Source: a virus. Taken from it: 64,000 nt of DNA. This document shows, in pieces, positions 8,281-17,331 of the stretch; within the stretch, counting starts at the first letter, position 1, and each line of letters starts with the position of its first letter. Position numbers and translations under genes: made by a program. Under the pieces are notes generated by a model that ran no database searches, had not been told where the DNA came from, and worked only from the letters and a program-made list of their open reading frames with translations. The stretch is from IMG/VR virus record IMGVR_UViG_3300028610_001490, positions 1-64,000 of that record, one strand, 5' to 3'.

Positions 8281-8505
8281 TTATTCTGGTTTAAGATCGC
8301 CTAATTTTTTTCCGCAAAATGGACAATAACGCATCATCATACTGTCGTCATGTAATGATGGTCTAATAAAAAGATTGTAAACAGAATTGATTCCGAAATA
8401 ATTTTTATAAATAGCAACACTTATTTCTTCACAGCAAGCATTTGCGGTTTCATGCCTTGTTACATCTTTTATTTTCATTTGTTTTGGACTAATTACTTTG
8501 TTCAC
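8281..8505 (-). CDS. Small protein with C-terminal CxxC
   Basis: 74 residues ending RYCPFCGKKLGDLKPE, a half zinc ribbon often seen at the C-terminus of small phage proteins. The start is GTG one base beyond the junction motif with no GGAG. Function unknown. Confidence 0.65.
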   Translation of the reverse strand: MNKVISPKQMKIKDVTRHETANACCEEISVAIYKNYFGINSVYNLFIRPSLHDDSMMMRYCPFCGKKLGDLKPE

Positions 8506-8556
8506 AATAAAACCCTTTTTTCATCTTGAATTTTTAATTCTTTTATTTTCATTATT

Positions 8557-8748
8557 TTACGTTAATAAACAAGATATTTTCATTTGAAAAATAGTAATAT
8601 AAGATTTATAAATATAGGTATAGGTTTGAATGTAACTAATACAAGATTTTGCTTCATAGTAATCTATTAAAAATATAATACATATAAGAAAAAAAATAGA
8701 AGTTGCCACCACAGAACGAAATATAATCTTTTTGTGTATTTTATTCAT
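8557..8748 (-). CDS. Small membrane protein
   Basis: 63 residues from the ATG after GAGAAAT; one hydrophobic segment (about residues 11-28) after a basic N-terminus, then a Tyr/Ile/Thr-rich tail. Overlaps the stop of the gene upstream. Function unknown. Confidence 0.5.
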   Translation of the reverse strand: MNKIHKKIIFRSVVATSIFFLICIIFLIDYYEAKSCISYIQTYTYIYKSYITIFQMKISCLLT

Positions 8749-8953
8749 ATTTCTCAAGATGTTTTTTTAGTTTATCAACCATTTCTTTTTCAATAGGACT
8801 ATTTTCTAAAGTAGGATCTTTATCGACATAATACCAGCCACTTTGCTCTAAATCTTTTTCAAAACAAATCCCAATTCTAAAATCATTGCTCACAAACTCA
8901 ATCGCCAAGCTTCCATCATCACATTCATAATAATCTAAAGAAACTTTACTCAC
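8741..8953 (-). CDS. Hypothetical acidic protein
   Basis: 70 residues, acidic; begins with GTG one base after a junction motif whose distal arm is degenerate. Not recognised. Confidence 0.6.
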   Translation of the reverse strand: MSKVSLDYYECDDGSLAIEFVSNDFRIGICFEKDLEQSGWYYVDKDPTLENSPIEKEMVDKLKKHLEKYE

Positions 8954-8962
8954 AATAAAATC

Positions 8963-9127
8963 TCATTCCATCTCGTCATAAATTAAATATTCTTCATCAC
9001 ATGAAAAACATTTTTCTTTTGTCATCTTGTTTTCCAAATTGTCTTTAAAAATAACATTGCAACTATAGTAACACTTAGGACATTCCCATCTAAAAACAGT
9101 TTCGCTTTTAGCTTTTATCTTTTTCAA
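8963..9127 (-). CDS. Small zinc-ribbon protein (TTG start)
   Basis: 54 residues with cysteine pairs CPKCYYSC and CFSCDEE, a compact zinc ribbon. The TTG start is five bases after GGAG, and overlaps the TGA of the gene upstream, which supports this start. Function unknown. Confidence 0.6.
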   Translation of the reverse strand: MKKIKAKSETVFRWECPKCYYSCNVIFKDNLENKMTKEKCFSCDEEYLIYDEME

Positions 9128-9267
9128 TAAATCTCCGTATATAAATTTTCATTATCATTTTCTAGTTTTTTAATTTCATTTTTTAATTCTTTATTTTCTT
9201 TTATAAGACAAGCGATTTTTTTATTCAAACTCTTTAATTTTTTCCCACACTTTTTACAACGTTTCAT
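9124..9267 (-). CDS. Small CxxC/coiled-coil protein
   Basis: 47 residues: MKRCKKCGKK, then a Lys/Glu/Asn coiled coil. Its TGA overlaps the next gene's TTG start. The start codon lies only four bases after the -10 box of the promoter at 9271-9299, so from that promoter the ATG would sit at or just before the mRNA 5' end; the real start is uncertain. Confidence 0.45.
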   Translation of the reverse strand: MKRCKKCGKKLKSLNKKIACLIKENKELKNEIKKLENDNENLYTEIY

Positions 9268-9270
9268 ATA

Positions 9271-9299
9271 AGCATACCACACTTTACTCACAATGTCAA
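9271..9299 (-). promoter_or_regulatory. Sigma-70-type promoter
   Basis: TTGACA (9299-9294) and TATGCT (9276-9271), 17-bp spacer, placed at the end of the glycan cassette. It would drive the small zinc-protein genes leftward. Confidence 0.7.
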
Positions 9300-10072
9300 G
9301 CGATTCTGGATAATCCCCTTTTCTCTAAAATACTATTTTGTGCTTTCATAGTTTCTAAAGTTGCGAACTCTTTATAACGATCATAAATAGTTGGTAACAG
9401 CGTATTGAATTCTGATCGGCTACTTGACATTGTGCTACCATCTTGCCTCCAAGTATACTCACAAGTAGCAACCCTCATATGATGAAAATCATGATCTCTT
9501 GATATTCGAATCCACAAATCCCAATCCTCATATGCCTTAAAATCTTCATCGAATAAACCAGCCTTTTCAAGACAGTCTTTTCTATGCATTACACACAATA
9601 CTGGTGTTATATTTTGAATCAATAAAAGATCTTTAGAAAAATCTACATCATATGCCATGTGTCTACCAATTGTTGTATAAAATCCATTGGGCTGTATCGT
9701 TTGCATATTTTGAATAGCATTACTATATATAACATGAATATCATTGGCTTCCATTTTCTCTACAAGCAATCTAACATGTTCTGGGAAATACCAATCATCA
9801 TCATCCAAATAGCAAATATATTTTCCCGAAGAATTTTTAATTCCTGTGTTTCTAGCCGCACCAAGTCCTTTATTTTTTTCATGGTTAAAGTATTTGATTC
9901 TACAATCATTCAATGTATCTACTACAATTTGAGCATCTTCACCGTAATCATTTATTACAATAATTTCTAAATTTTTATAGGTTTGATTTAAAACACTTTC
10001 AATCGTTTTAGATAACATATTTAAACGATTGAACGTTGGAACAACTATACTAACTAAAGGTGCTTCATTCAT
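9296..10072 (-). CDS. Family 2 glycosyltransferase
   Basis: About 258 residues, GT-A fold. The N-terminal PLVSIVVPTFNR strand, the metal-binding YLDDDDWY motif (about residue 90) and the downstream YEDWDLW, which supplies the catalytic acidic residue, are the hallmarks of inverting GT2 enzymes. It would move a sugar from a nucleotide donor to an acceptor at the membrane or on a protein. I use the internal ATG (ATGAATGA, overlapping the upstream TGA) rather than a GTG four codons earlier. Last gene of the cassette. Confidence 0.9.
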   Translation of the reverse strand: MNEAPLVSIVVPTFNRLNMLSKTIESVLNQTYKNLEIIVINDYGEDAQIVVDTLNDCRIKYFNHEKNKGLGAARNTGIKNSSGKYICYLDDDDWYFPEHVRLLVEKMEANDIHVIYSNAIQNMQTIQPNGFYTTIGRHMAYDVDFSKDLLLIQNITPVLCVMHRKDCLEKAGLFDEDFKAYEDWDLWIRISRDHDFHHMRVATCEYTWRQDGSTMSSSRSEFNTLLPTIYDRYKEFATLETMKAQNSILEKRGLSRIA

Positions 10073-10847
10073 TATCTTTTTCACTAAATTCCATTATGGG
10101 AAATCTATTCTCTATTTTTGTAGATATTGCCAAATAATTTGAGTGTAGATAATTTTCCATTTCATCTATCCATTCCGACATATGTAAAAGCCCACTAGGA
10201 ACTATCCTAAACAACGCATAATTATTTTTTAATAAACCAACAGTTTCTTTTAGTGTAGTTCTTGCATCTATAAAGCAACCACCATATTCAAACTGGATAT
10301 AATCAATGGTCTGCTTTTCCATCATTTCTTTAGCTCCATCGATTACACGAAACTCAGCGCCCTCTACATCTATTTTTAGATAGTCAATATGCTTTATTTT
10401 TCTTTCTTTACAAAAATAATCAATTGTAATTCCATCAACATATATTATTTCTTTTTCAATACTGTTAGCTGCTTCAACATTGGGTCTACCAAAAAGATTA
10501 CTCATTTCTGCAAGCTGCGGGTTATTTTTATACCAGTAAAAAGCAGTTTTACCACATTCATTTCCAATGATGTTATTTAATACTTCAACATTATTTCGTA
10601 GTGCAAAGAGTTGATAAGCTGCCAAGAATGCGTCTGGAACTGGCTCAAAACAGTAAATAAACTTTGGAACCATAATACATAATGCAATCTGTGTCCATCT
10701 ACCAGAGCTTGCTCCAACATCAAATATAACACTGTCTCTTTGTAAAAATCCATGAAGAACATGATATTCACCATTGCTATATATATTGTCGTCTCCTATG
10801 CCTAGCCCCTTCGTTTGTTCTGTATACGGATAAACCTGGTATTCCAT
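10065..10847 (-). CDS. FkbM family methyltransferase
   Basis: 260 residues. SAM-binding motif IFDVGASSGRWT (about residues 39-50) and the FkbM signature DYLKIDVEGAEF (about 154-165). FkbM enzymes O-methylate sugars or polyketides, so it probably caps or decorates the glycan made by this cassette. One of three divergent FkbM genes here (also 12428-13078 and 13796-14458). Ends with TGA overlapping the GT2 start. Confidence 0.9.
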   Translation of the reverse strand: MEYQVYPYTEQTKGLGIGDDNIYSNGEYHVLHGFLQRDSVIFDVGASSGRWTQIALCIMVPKFIYCFEPVPDAFLAAYQLFALRNNVEVLNNIIGNECGKTAFYWYKNNPQLAEMSNLFGRPNVEAANSIEKEIIYVDGITIDYFCKERKIKHIDYLKIDVEGAEFRVIDGAKEMMEKQTIDYIQFEYGGCFIDARTTLKETVGLLKNNYALFRIVPSGLLHMSEWIDEMENYLHSNYLAISTKIENRFPIMEFSEKDNE

Positions 10848-10854
10848 TATTTTT

Positions 10855-11643
10855 TTACTCCTTTATTATTATGTTTAAATTATGCTTTTTACCCTCAAGC
10901 AAATCACGATAGCGCTCTATTATAATTTTTACATTTTTTGTTGTAGATGCCACCCAAATATCATGGCTTACTGGATTGTTTCTAGTTTTACCCCATGAGG
11001 CAGGAGAATCATAATTGATTACATATGCGCCCACTAGCCAACCTTTCTTTTTATAAGCCCTAAATCCTATGTCCTTATCATCACAGTCGATAGGAGCAAA
11101 CTCTTCATCAAGATAATCCAATGTCTCTAGTTTTTGATGGTCAAACAATATTGGTGTTCTTACTATGATATCCCTTATTCCCAATGTGTTTCTAGGGCTA
11201 TCAACATCTTTTCCAAACACATCAAAACAATGAATTGTTTCATCAACTATTTTTTCATTCTGTGCATTTCTTCCAGTAACACCTAAAAGATCGGACACTT
11301 GTAAAAATGGTTTTAACATTCTTTTATCAAAATCTTTTTCTAAAATTTGACAATCATCTTGCACTGTCATAATGTATGGATAAGAGGCTGCCCTAAATGT
11401 TAAATTATTGGCAATAACTTCATTTACATTGCCAGCATATAAAAATTTTGTTGGTATTTTACATGTGTTACCAACAATCCCTTTTACTATCTCTTCTGTT
11501 GTATCTATACATCCATCAAAAAGAATAATAAGTTCTTTTACATTAGCAGACATATTTTGAATAATGCCATTCATTACCCTTGCAGCCAATCGCTCCTGAT
11601 TGTACATAGATATACAAAGTGAAATTGAAAAATCTTTATTTAT
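10855..11643 (-). CDS. Glycosyltransferase, GT2-like (probable AUA start)
   Basis: Close paralog of the gene at 11640-12431. The segments NGIIQNMSANVKELIILFDG, NEVIANNLTF and MTVQDDCQILEKDFDKRM align along the full length; QDD is the likely DxD metal site. With the only ATG (11607) the protein would lose its first beta strand. Reading on upstream gives NKDFSISLCISMYNQ, matching the paralog's N-terminus, and reaches ATA at 11643-11641, which overlaps the upstream TAA (ATAA) and lies five bases after GGAG. From ATA it is 262 residues versus 263 in the paralog. Confidence 0.8.
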   Translation of the reverse strand: MNKDFSISLCISMYNQERLAARVMNGIIQNMSANVKELIILFDGCIDTTEEIVKGIVGNTCKIPTKFLYAGNVNEVIANNLTFRAASYPYIMTVQDDCQILEKDFDKRMLKPFLQVSDLLGVTGRNAQNEKIVDETIHCFDVFGKDVDSPRNTLGIRDIIVRTPILFDHQKLETLDYLDEEFAPIDCDDKDIGFRAYKKKGWLVGAYVINYDSPASWGKTRNNPVSHDIWVASTTKNVKIIIERYRDLLEGKKHNLNIIIKE

Positions 11644-12431
11644 AAAGACTCCTTGATTATAATGTCTTGTGTATGTTTTTCCCCATTAATTAAATCTGCA
11701 TGTCTTTCTATAATCATTTTTATATTTTTTATTCTAGATTTGTCCCAGATTGCATTTCGTATTGGCCTAGACTGTCTTGTTTTGCCCCACAACAAAGGAG
11801 AATCGTAACCAACCATAAACGCCCCAACTATCCATCCATGTTCCCTATGAGCCCTAAAACTAATATCATGGTCATCGCCATATGTTGGCGCAAATTCTTC
11901 GTCAAGATAATTCATTGCTTCCAGTTTCTGATGGTCATACATAATAGGGCCCCTTATTATAATTTCGCGAACTCCTAAAATATCTCTAGGACTATCAACA
12001 TCATGCCCAAAAAGATTATAAAAACTCAATTCACCATTTTCAATACGTTGATCTTGAGCGTTTCTAGCACTTACTCCTAAAAGATTTTCAACTTTAAAAA
12101 AGGGAAGCATTATTCTCTTATCAAAATCTTTTTCCAACAATAACATATCGTCTTGAATAGTTAATATGTATGGACATGTTGCATTCTTAAATGTTAAATT
12201 ATTAGCCTTAACTTCCCAAATATCATCTGCATAAATATATTGTGTTGGAACTTTACAACCATTCATTATGCTTTTCACAATGGTATCAGATCCATCATCA
12301 CATCCATCAAAAACAAATATAATTTCTTTTACATTTTTGGATATATTTTTTATAATGCCATTAACTATACTTGTTATTATTGGTGCTTGATTATGTATAG
12401 ACATACAAACCGAAACTGAACAATCTTTCAT
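11640..12431 (-). CDS. Glycosyltransferase, GT2-like
   Basis: 263 residues, GT-A-like fold: VSVCMSIHNQAP N-terminal strand, IFVFDGCDDGSD, and LTIQDDMLLLEKDFD with QDD as probable metal site. Related in sequence to the neighbour at 10855-11643, so the pair arose by duplication. It overlaps the FkbM gene upstream by 4 bp. Confidence 0.82.
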   Translation of the reverse strand: MKDCSVSVCMSIHNQAPIITSIVNGIIKNISKNVKEIIFVFDGCDDGSDTIVKSIMNGCKVPTQYIYADDIWEVKANNLTFKNATCPYILTIQDDMLLLEKDFDKRIMLPFFKVENLLGVSARNAQDQRIENGELSFYNLFGHDVDSPRDILGVREIIIRGPIMYDHQKLEAMNYLDEEFAPTYGDDHDISFRAHREHGWIVGAFMVGYDSPLLWGKTRQSRPIRNAIWDKSRIKNIKMIIERHADLINGEKHTQDIIIKESL

Positions 12432-13078
12432 TTATCTTTCCAATAAATATTGTTTACAAAATCACTATAAATCCTTTCATAGTTATTTCTTGCAAAGTAT
12501 TTATTTATTTCGTTTGCAAATCTTCCCAATGGTTTAATAGGGTGATTTTCATGAGCCTCAATAATAACCATTTTTGGTTTCCACAAACCAATATTGAATT
12601 GTTGCATAATTGCAAGTTCTGTACCTTCTGTATCTATGGATAATAAATCAAATCCAAAAGGCACGTTGATGCATTGCTCAAGCAAATCATTTAAAGGTAA
12701 ACTATCCATTTCAGTATATTGTATATATTGATTAATCCAATCACATTCCTTATAATATCTAATTTGTTCTGCTGAGGTGGTTGAAAGAGTTGCATTCATT
12801 GAAATCATGACTATACCCCTCTCCCCAATGGCTGCTCTTATGCATGTTACTTGATGTTTTTTATCTTTATATGTTTTAAGTAATTCCTTAAAATTGAGTG
12901 GGTTTGGCTCAACACATATGCCCGACCACCCCACATCTACCAATCCTGAAACATTGCTAAAATCGTATCCATTATAGGCACCAATCTCAACAAAAAATCC
13001 ATCTGTTTTATTATCAAAATATTTTTCATATATTTCTGCCAGCCCTTTTATATCGCAATTATCAGCTATTTTATACAT
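12428..13078 (-). CDS. FkbM family methyltransferase
   Basis: 216 residues. SAM site GFFVEIGAYNGYDFSNV (about residues 27-43), EPNP acid loop, and DLLSIDTEGTEL FkbM motif. Ends in ATGA overlap with the glycosyltransferase gene. Probably a sugar O-methyltransferase. Confidence 0.88.
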   Translation of the reverse strand: MYKIADNCDIKGLAEIYEKYFDNKTDGFFVEIGAYNGYDFSNVSGLVDVGWSGICVEPNPLNFKELLKTYKDKKHQVTCIRAAIGERGIVMISMNATLSTTSAEQIRYYKECDWINQYIQYTEMDSLPLNDLLEQCINVPFGFDLLSIDTEGTELAIMQQFNIGLWKPKMVIIEAHENHPIKPLGRFANEINKYFARNNYERIYSDFVNNIYWKDK

Positions 13079-13079
13079 T

Positions 13080-13799
13080 TTATTCTCCTCGTTCTATAAG
13101 ATGAATTCCGTCCCGTTCATGCACAATATGAAATGGATATAGGTAATACGGTAGGTTATATTTTTCTCTGAGTATTGAGAATATACTTTGCTCATGTCTA
13201 TGATCATCAAATCTAGGCAAATTTTCCATTTCGTTTTTAATCATTGTATCATAATCTACAGCAAAATTTACCCATTCTTGTACAAAATTTATTGTAAAAT
13301 CTGTTCTATAAAACACCATAATGTTTACTTGCATCTGGGGGGCATCCCAATACCTTGACTCATCACAGTTCATTTTAACAAACATATCTTTATGGGTAAA
13401 ATTTTTATTATAATATACAATATTATGATGTTCATGACAAAATATGTTGTTGGTGGTGGCAATATCTATTAGTGATCTGGGATTAGCCATAATAACATGA
13501 TTAGAGTCGCACCACATAAGCACATCTTTATCTTCTATCTTGTTTAAAGCATCTTGAATAACTATAGGTTTAAAGCACCAACCATAGCTATCTTCTTTTA
13601 ATACCCAAGGATTATTTTTGCAATATGAAGAGTTTTCAAACCAGTCATTATCATAATAAAAGCAATCATCAAAGTAAGGCTTGGCAGATTCAAAAAGCCT
13701 ATGAACTTCTGACGTATAATCTCGATGAATTCCATATGATTCGTTATGGCGATTTTTTCCACGTTCCAAGCCTCCAAAAGATACAATATATTTTTTCAT
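13080..13799 (-). CDS. Putative glycosyltransferase
   Basis: 239 residues. The segment YGWCFKPIVIQDAL followed by KDVLMWCDSNHV matches the layout of surface-glycan transferases in which a W-KP-I motif precedes a Y-x-D-x-G/N metal-binding loop. Cluster position supports a glycosyltransferase role, but the family is not certain. Abuts the FkbM gene downstream and overlaps the one upstream by 4 bp. Confidence 0.65.
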   Translation of the reverse strand: MKKYIVSFGGLERGKNRHNESYGIHRDYTSEVHRLFESAKPYFDDCFYYDNDWFENSSYCKNNPWVLKEDSYGWCFKPIVIQDALNKIEDKDVLMWCDSNHVIMANPRSLIDIATTNNIFCHEHHNIVYYNKNFTHKDMFVKMNCDESRYWDAPQMQVNIMVFYRTDFTINFVQEWVNFAVDYDTMIKNEMENLPRFDDHRHEQSIFSILREKYNLPYYLYPFHIVHERDGIHLIERGE

Positions 13800-14458
13800 A
13801 TCAATTCTGCTAAATAATTATGTATTTCTTCGTCTTGAACCCCCCACCCCTTGGGCAAAATGTCCAAAGATCCATTATAAACCCTATAGCCCCTTGATTG
13901 CAACCATAATACAATATCTCCCGCCGTATAACCACTATATTTATTGCAATCACCAGATTCAAATTGAATATATTTTATTTGTTTACTATTTATCATAGTC
14001 TGAGCACTTTTTAATACTGACATTTCACTGCCTTCAGTGTCTATTTTAAGATAGGTAATTTTATTAGGCAATGCAACCAAATCCAAAGCAACAAAATCAA
14101 CAATAACTTCAGCCATAACACGCGGCTTTTTAAAAAAATCTTCACGATAATAAAGACTAGAACATCCTGTTTCTGGTTTCATTTGATAAAAAAGTTTTTT
14201 AGTCAAGAATGCATTTATTATACCCAAATTAAACAATTGCACTCTTTCATCTTCTTTATATTTCTCTAACCCTATATTATATGCATCTCTATTTGGCTCA
14301 AATCCAAAAACTTTTGATTTTACAAACCTATCTAAAAATTCTTGGGTAAACACTCCAACATTAAATCCTACATCAATCAATATGGCATCTTGGTTTTCAG
14401 GAATTTTTCTCCTAACATGATCAAGATAAAGACCTTCTTCTGGCATAATACTACTCAT
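13796..14458 (-). CDS. FkbM family methyltransferase
   Basis: 220 residues. LIDVGFNVGVFTQEF SAM site (about residues 28-42), FEPN acid loop, and YLKIDTEGSEM FkbM motif. Third methyltransferase of the cassette; its divergence from the other two suggests a different position or sugar as substrate. Confidence 0.88.
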   Translation of the reverse strand: MSSIMPEEGLYLDHVRRKIPENQDAILIDVGFNVGVFTQEFLDRFVKSKVFGFEPNRDAYNIGLEKYKEDERVQLFNLGIINAFLTKKLFYQMKPETGCSSLYYREDFFKKPRVMAEVIVDFVALDLVALPNKITYLKIDTEGSEMSVLKSAQTMINSKQIKYIQFESGDCNKYSGYTAGDIVLWLQSRGYRVYNGSLDILPKGWGVQDEEIHNYLAELI

Positions 14459-14460
14459 AG

Positions 14461-15255
14461 TTATTCCATCTCTCTTAAAAATTTCTCTTGTTGTTGTGGG
14501 TTCATAGACATAAAATTATGTGGATAATTGAGCAACATATCTTTTGCATTTTGTTGCCACTGATAAGGAAATAAGTTTGGTAATTGCGAAATAATGTATG
14601 ATCTATATACTACTTCTAATTTTTTTCTGCGTTCAGATTGAAAGGACGAATCCTCTCTTACTCTATAATAAAAAAGATCTGATGCAATATGTTTGCCATA
14701 CCAACCCTTTGCCCCAAGTCTCAAATATAATTGGTAGTCTTCTAGGTAGCAGAAATTATTCAAATCATATCCACCAATATCCACATATGCTGCTTTTCTA
14801 AATAGCGAACAGTAACTTATAAAATTACTTTGTATGAGTTGAAAAAGAGAATATTCTAGAGAAGGCGTTCTGTTAAATAACTGTTGTGCAAAATACACTG
14901 TATCAACATAAGCGAATCCAACATTTGGGCATTTTTCTAATGTTATTAATGTCGTATCTAAAAACACTGATTGAATTTTATCATCTGGATCAAGAGGCAT
15001 ATAAAAATCATTATTTGATTTCATTATTCCTAAATGTCTAGCTTTTGTGGCTCCAATATTGTTTGTTCTTATTACATCTATAGAATAATCAGAATATTTT
15101 TCACATACTTCCTTTATTGGTTTATTTAAGTCATTATTAGAACTATCGTTAATTATTATTATATCCCAGTATTTAAATGTTTGATCAATAACGCTTTTAA
15201 TTGCTTCTTCTAAATAATCTGCTTTATTATAGCAAGGAATAATTACACTAATCAT
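14461..15255 (-). CDS. Family 2 glycosyltransferase
   Basis: 264 residues, GT-A. N-terminal MISVIIPCYNKADYLEEA, the IINDSS nucleotide loop, the PLDPDDKI DxD motif (about residue 90) and a YLEDYQLYLR acidic segment are all as in GT2 enzymes. It overlaps the upstream gene by 4 bp. Confidence 0.9.
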   Translation of the reverse strand: MISVIIPCYNKADYLEEAIKSVIDQTFKYWDIIIINDSSNNDLNKPIKEVCEKYSDYSIDVIRTNNIGATKARHLGIMKSNNDFYMPLDPDDKIQSVFLDTTLITLEKCPNVGFAYVDTVYFAQQLFNRTPSLEYSLFQLIQSNFISYCSLFRKAAYVDIGGYDLNNFCYLEDYQLYLRLGAKGWYGKHIASDLFYYRVREDSSFQSERRKKLEVVYRSYIISQLPNLFPYQWQQNAKDMLLNYPHNFMSMNPQQQEKFLREME

Positions 15256-16103
15256 ACTAAATCTACTTCCATATGTACAGAATTGGATATGAGTCCATCA
15301 AATTTTTTAGGATCAATTCTAATACCATTATTATAAAACCATAAAAGATTTCTTGCAGAATGGTTTACTTTATTTCCAGATCTGTTGTCTGGAGCAACAT
15401 CCTGCACCTTATTACATGGATTACAAAAGGCTACAGACTGTTCATAGCAAGATAAAGTTGGCATTTTATTTAAAAATGTATTCTTGTCCGAATCCATATA
15501 TACATTGGCTATACTATTCATTAAAGATTCTAGCTCATTAGGATTTTTAAAATCATACATTTTTAATGGCTCAATGAAATTTTTCACTCTATATACAGAA
15601 CTAGATACCTCTGCAGGATATCCAAAATCTCCATCTGCATTTGTCCAATTATATCCTAACATACTACTAGTAACTTCTGCTACAAATGGAGTATCTTGTA
15701 TTCTATCAAGAGTATAACAATAATTTGTATTCTTTCCTAACCTTAAAGAAAATCCAACTGTGTTCTTGCGACTATCTAAAACATGAACAATCTTTTTTAA
15801 ACTAAAATCATGAGTAAAAATACAATCATCCACCAGAAATAAAACGTGCGTTTTATCTTTGAGAAGATTCAACACATCTTGTTTGAAATTAATTTCTTTA
15901 ACTAAATGTGTATAATCTCCCCATTCAATGTCTAATTGACTATATGCGTCTTGATATTCTGGATCGCAAGTATAAATAGTTGTTATATCCATCTCTTTCC
16001 AAAAATTATATGAAGAAACATCTGAATGGCGATGAAAAGATGATAAACAAAGGTCAAGTTGCAAGGGGCGATTGCGACTGAATACAATAACTGCCATGTT
16101 CAT
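15252..16103 (-). CDS. Putative glycosyltransferase
   Basis: 283 residues. AVIVFSRNRPLQLDLCLSS at the N-terminus and LFLVDDCIFT with VDD as metal site suggest a GT-A enzyme. C-terminal domain not recognised. It overlaps both neighbours by 4 bp. A perfect ATAAAA-N6-TTTTAT string at 15839-15856 lies inside this coding region and encodes DKTHVLF. Confidence 0.75.
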   Translation of the reverse strand: MNMAVIVFSRNRPLQLDLCLSSFHRHSDVSSYNFWKEMDITTIYTCDPEYQDAYSQLDIEWGDYTHLVKEINFKQDVLNLLKDKTHVLFLVDDCIFTHDFSLKKIVHVLDSRKNTVGFSLRLGKNTNYCYTLDRIQDTPFVAEVTSSMLGYNWTNADGDFGYPAEVSSSVYRVKNFIEPLKMYDFKNPNELESLMNSIANVYMDSDKNTFLNKMPTLSCYEQSVAFCNPCNKVQDVAPDNRSGNKVNHSARNLLWFYNNGIRIDPKKFDGLISNSVHMEVDLV

Positions 16104-16798
16104 ATAGTATATCCTGATTTTTGTGCAGCATCATAAAACATTTTGACTGTTTCTAAAGAAAAATCATTCAAGTTTTTTCCTAACAATGGAATTTTATCTA
16201 TCAGGGATTTTGGCATTGTTATAATATGACAATTGCTTTTATCTGCCAATACTACATCATATACTTGTCTTGGAGAAGCCCACAATAATTGCTGGTTTTC
16301 ATATTTGGAACGCATCCATGCAGCCATATCAGCCATAATAGGAAAGGGGGCTACTCCTGCATCTGCTATTCTACCAGCAAACACAGAAACAATTCCTTTG
16401 TTTTCTCCAATAGCTAACATAGCATCTTTGGCTTGAGGTGTAGTAAAAACAGCAGTGACATTTACTTTGATTTTTTGAAGACATAAATGATTGATCTTAC
16501 CAACTGTAAATTCGCCTCTTGTATTGGTTATAGGAATTTTTACATATACGTTTTTTCCCCAAGATGCTATTTCTTTTGCTTGTTCTTCCATCTCATCTAA
16601 ATTATCAGAGAAAACTTCAAATGAAATTGACTTTTTTACAATATGTCTCAGTGCACTTTGAGCAAATTGTTTATAATCTGTAATGCCAGCTTTTGCCAAT
16701 ATGGAGGGATTTGTAGTAAACCCTGACACAATTGGATTTTCATTCAACTCAATCATTTCTTTCAAATCAGCCCCATCAGCAAAAATTTTAGCTCTCAT
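16100..16798 (-). CDS. Transaldolase family protein (TalC/FSA-like)
   Basis: 232 residues, the size of the small transaldolase/fructose-6-phosphate aldolase subfamily. GFTTNPSIL is at residues 26-34; the Schiff-base lysine is K87 in NVYVKIPITN; ISVFAGRIAD-like sequence follows. Transaldolases exchange dihydroxyacetone units to make sedoheptulose 7-phosphate, the precursor of the heptose pathway encoded next to it. Its position between glycosyltransferases and gmhB supports this role; a fructose-6-phosphate aldolase activity cannot be excluded. Confidence 0.88.
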   Translation of the reverse strand: MRAKIFADGADLKEMIELNENPIVSGFTTNPSILAKAGITDYKQFAQSALRHIVKKSISFEVFSDNLDEMEEQAKEIASWGKNVYVKIPITNTRGEFTVGKINHLCLQKIKVNVTAVFTTPQAKDAMLAIGENKGIVSVFAGRIADAGVAPFPIMADMAAWMRSKYENQQLLWASPRQVYDVVLADKSNCHIITMPKSLIDKIPLLGKNLNDFSLETVKMFYDAAQKSGYTI

Positions 16799-17331
16799 TT
16801 ATACTCCTTCATTATCAATGGAAAAATTTCTTTCACACTTGAAACTGTATGTGTTTGTTTTGAAGGTCGTAATTCATCTCCATATTGATAGTCTATAAAT
16901 ATTGTTTGGCATCTTGCTCTGTATCCGGCTTCAATATCTTTCCATCTATCACCAACCATCCAAGATTGACGCAAACTTATATTAAATATTTCTGCGGCCA
17001 AAAAAAGAAATCCAGGCATTGGCTTTCTACAATTACAAAGATCATCATCGTCATGTGGGCATACAAAAATTGATCTTATATATGGCGACCAACTAGCAAT
17101 TTTGGCATTGAGTTTACCTGCTTCATCTTGGGTAATTTTACCTCTTGCAATATCTGGCTGATTGGTTATGCCAATTATAGTAAAATCATCTTTCCATAAG
17201 TCAGTTATGACAGACAATATTCCATCAACTGGAACAGCTTCTTCAATAGTTAGTGGAGAGGCTGGTAATCCATCTTTCACAATTGCCTTATTAATAATGC
17301 CATCCCTATCTAAAAATACAGCCTTATTCAT
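16795..17331 (-). CDS. gmhB: HAD phosphatase, GmhB-like
   Basis: 178 residues from the ATG at 17331, which overlaps the upstream gene by 8 bp; a longer frame upstream is only a shadow of the isomerase gene. FLDRDGIINK is the HAD nucleophile motif, ITNQPDIARG motif II, and CPHDDDDLCNCRKP the zinc loop typical of GmhB. VGDRWKDIEAG is motif IV. GmhB removes the C7 phosphate from heptose 1,7-bisphosphate. Confidence 0.88.
   Translation of the reverse strand: MNKAVFLDRDGIINKAIVKDGLPASPLTIEEAVPVDGILSVITDLWKDDFTIIGITNQPDIARGKITQDEAGKLNAKIASWSPYIRSIFVCPHDDDDLCNCRKPMPGFLFLAAEIFNISLRQSWMVGDRWKDIEAGYRARCQTIFIDYQYGDELRPSKQTHTVSSVKEIFPLIMKEYK

Larger units (their letters stand above)
3892..8972 (-). promoter_or_regulatory. 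Junction motif copies, 3.9-9.0 kb
   Basis: Perfect copies: 3892-3909, 4882-4899, 5086-5103, 5711-5728, 5921-5938, 7210-7227, 7662-7679, 7887-7904, 8267-8284. Variant copies (one or two arm changes or 5-nt centre): 4256-4273, 4631-4648, 5413-5429, 7457-7473, 8507-8524, 8955-8972. On the minus strand the usual order is stop, ATAAAA, six variable bases, TTTTAT, then GGAG within one to three bases and ATG. Confidence 0.85.

Noticed and set aside
15839-15856. Perfect ATAAAA-N6-TTTTAT inside a glycosyltransferase gene
   Set aside because: It lies well inside a conserved coding segment (DKTHVLF), not at a junction; one chance match is plausible in AT-rich DNA.
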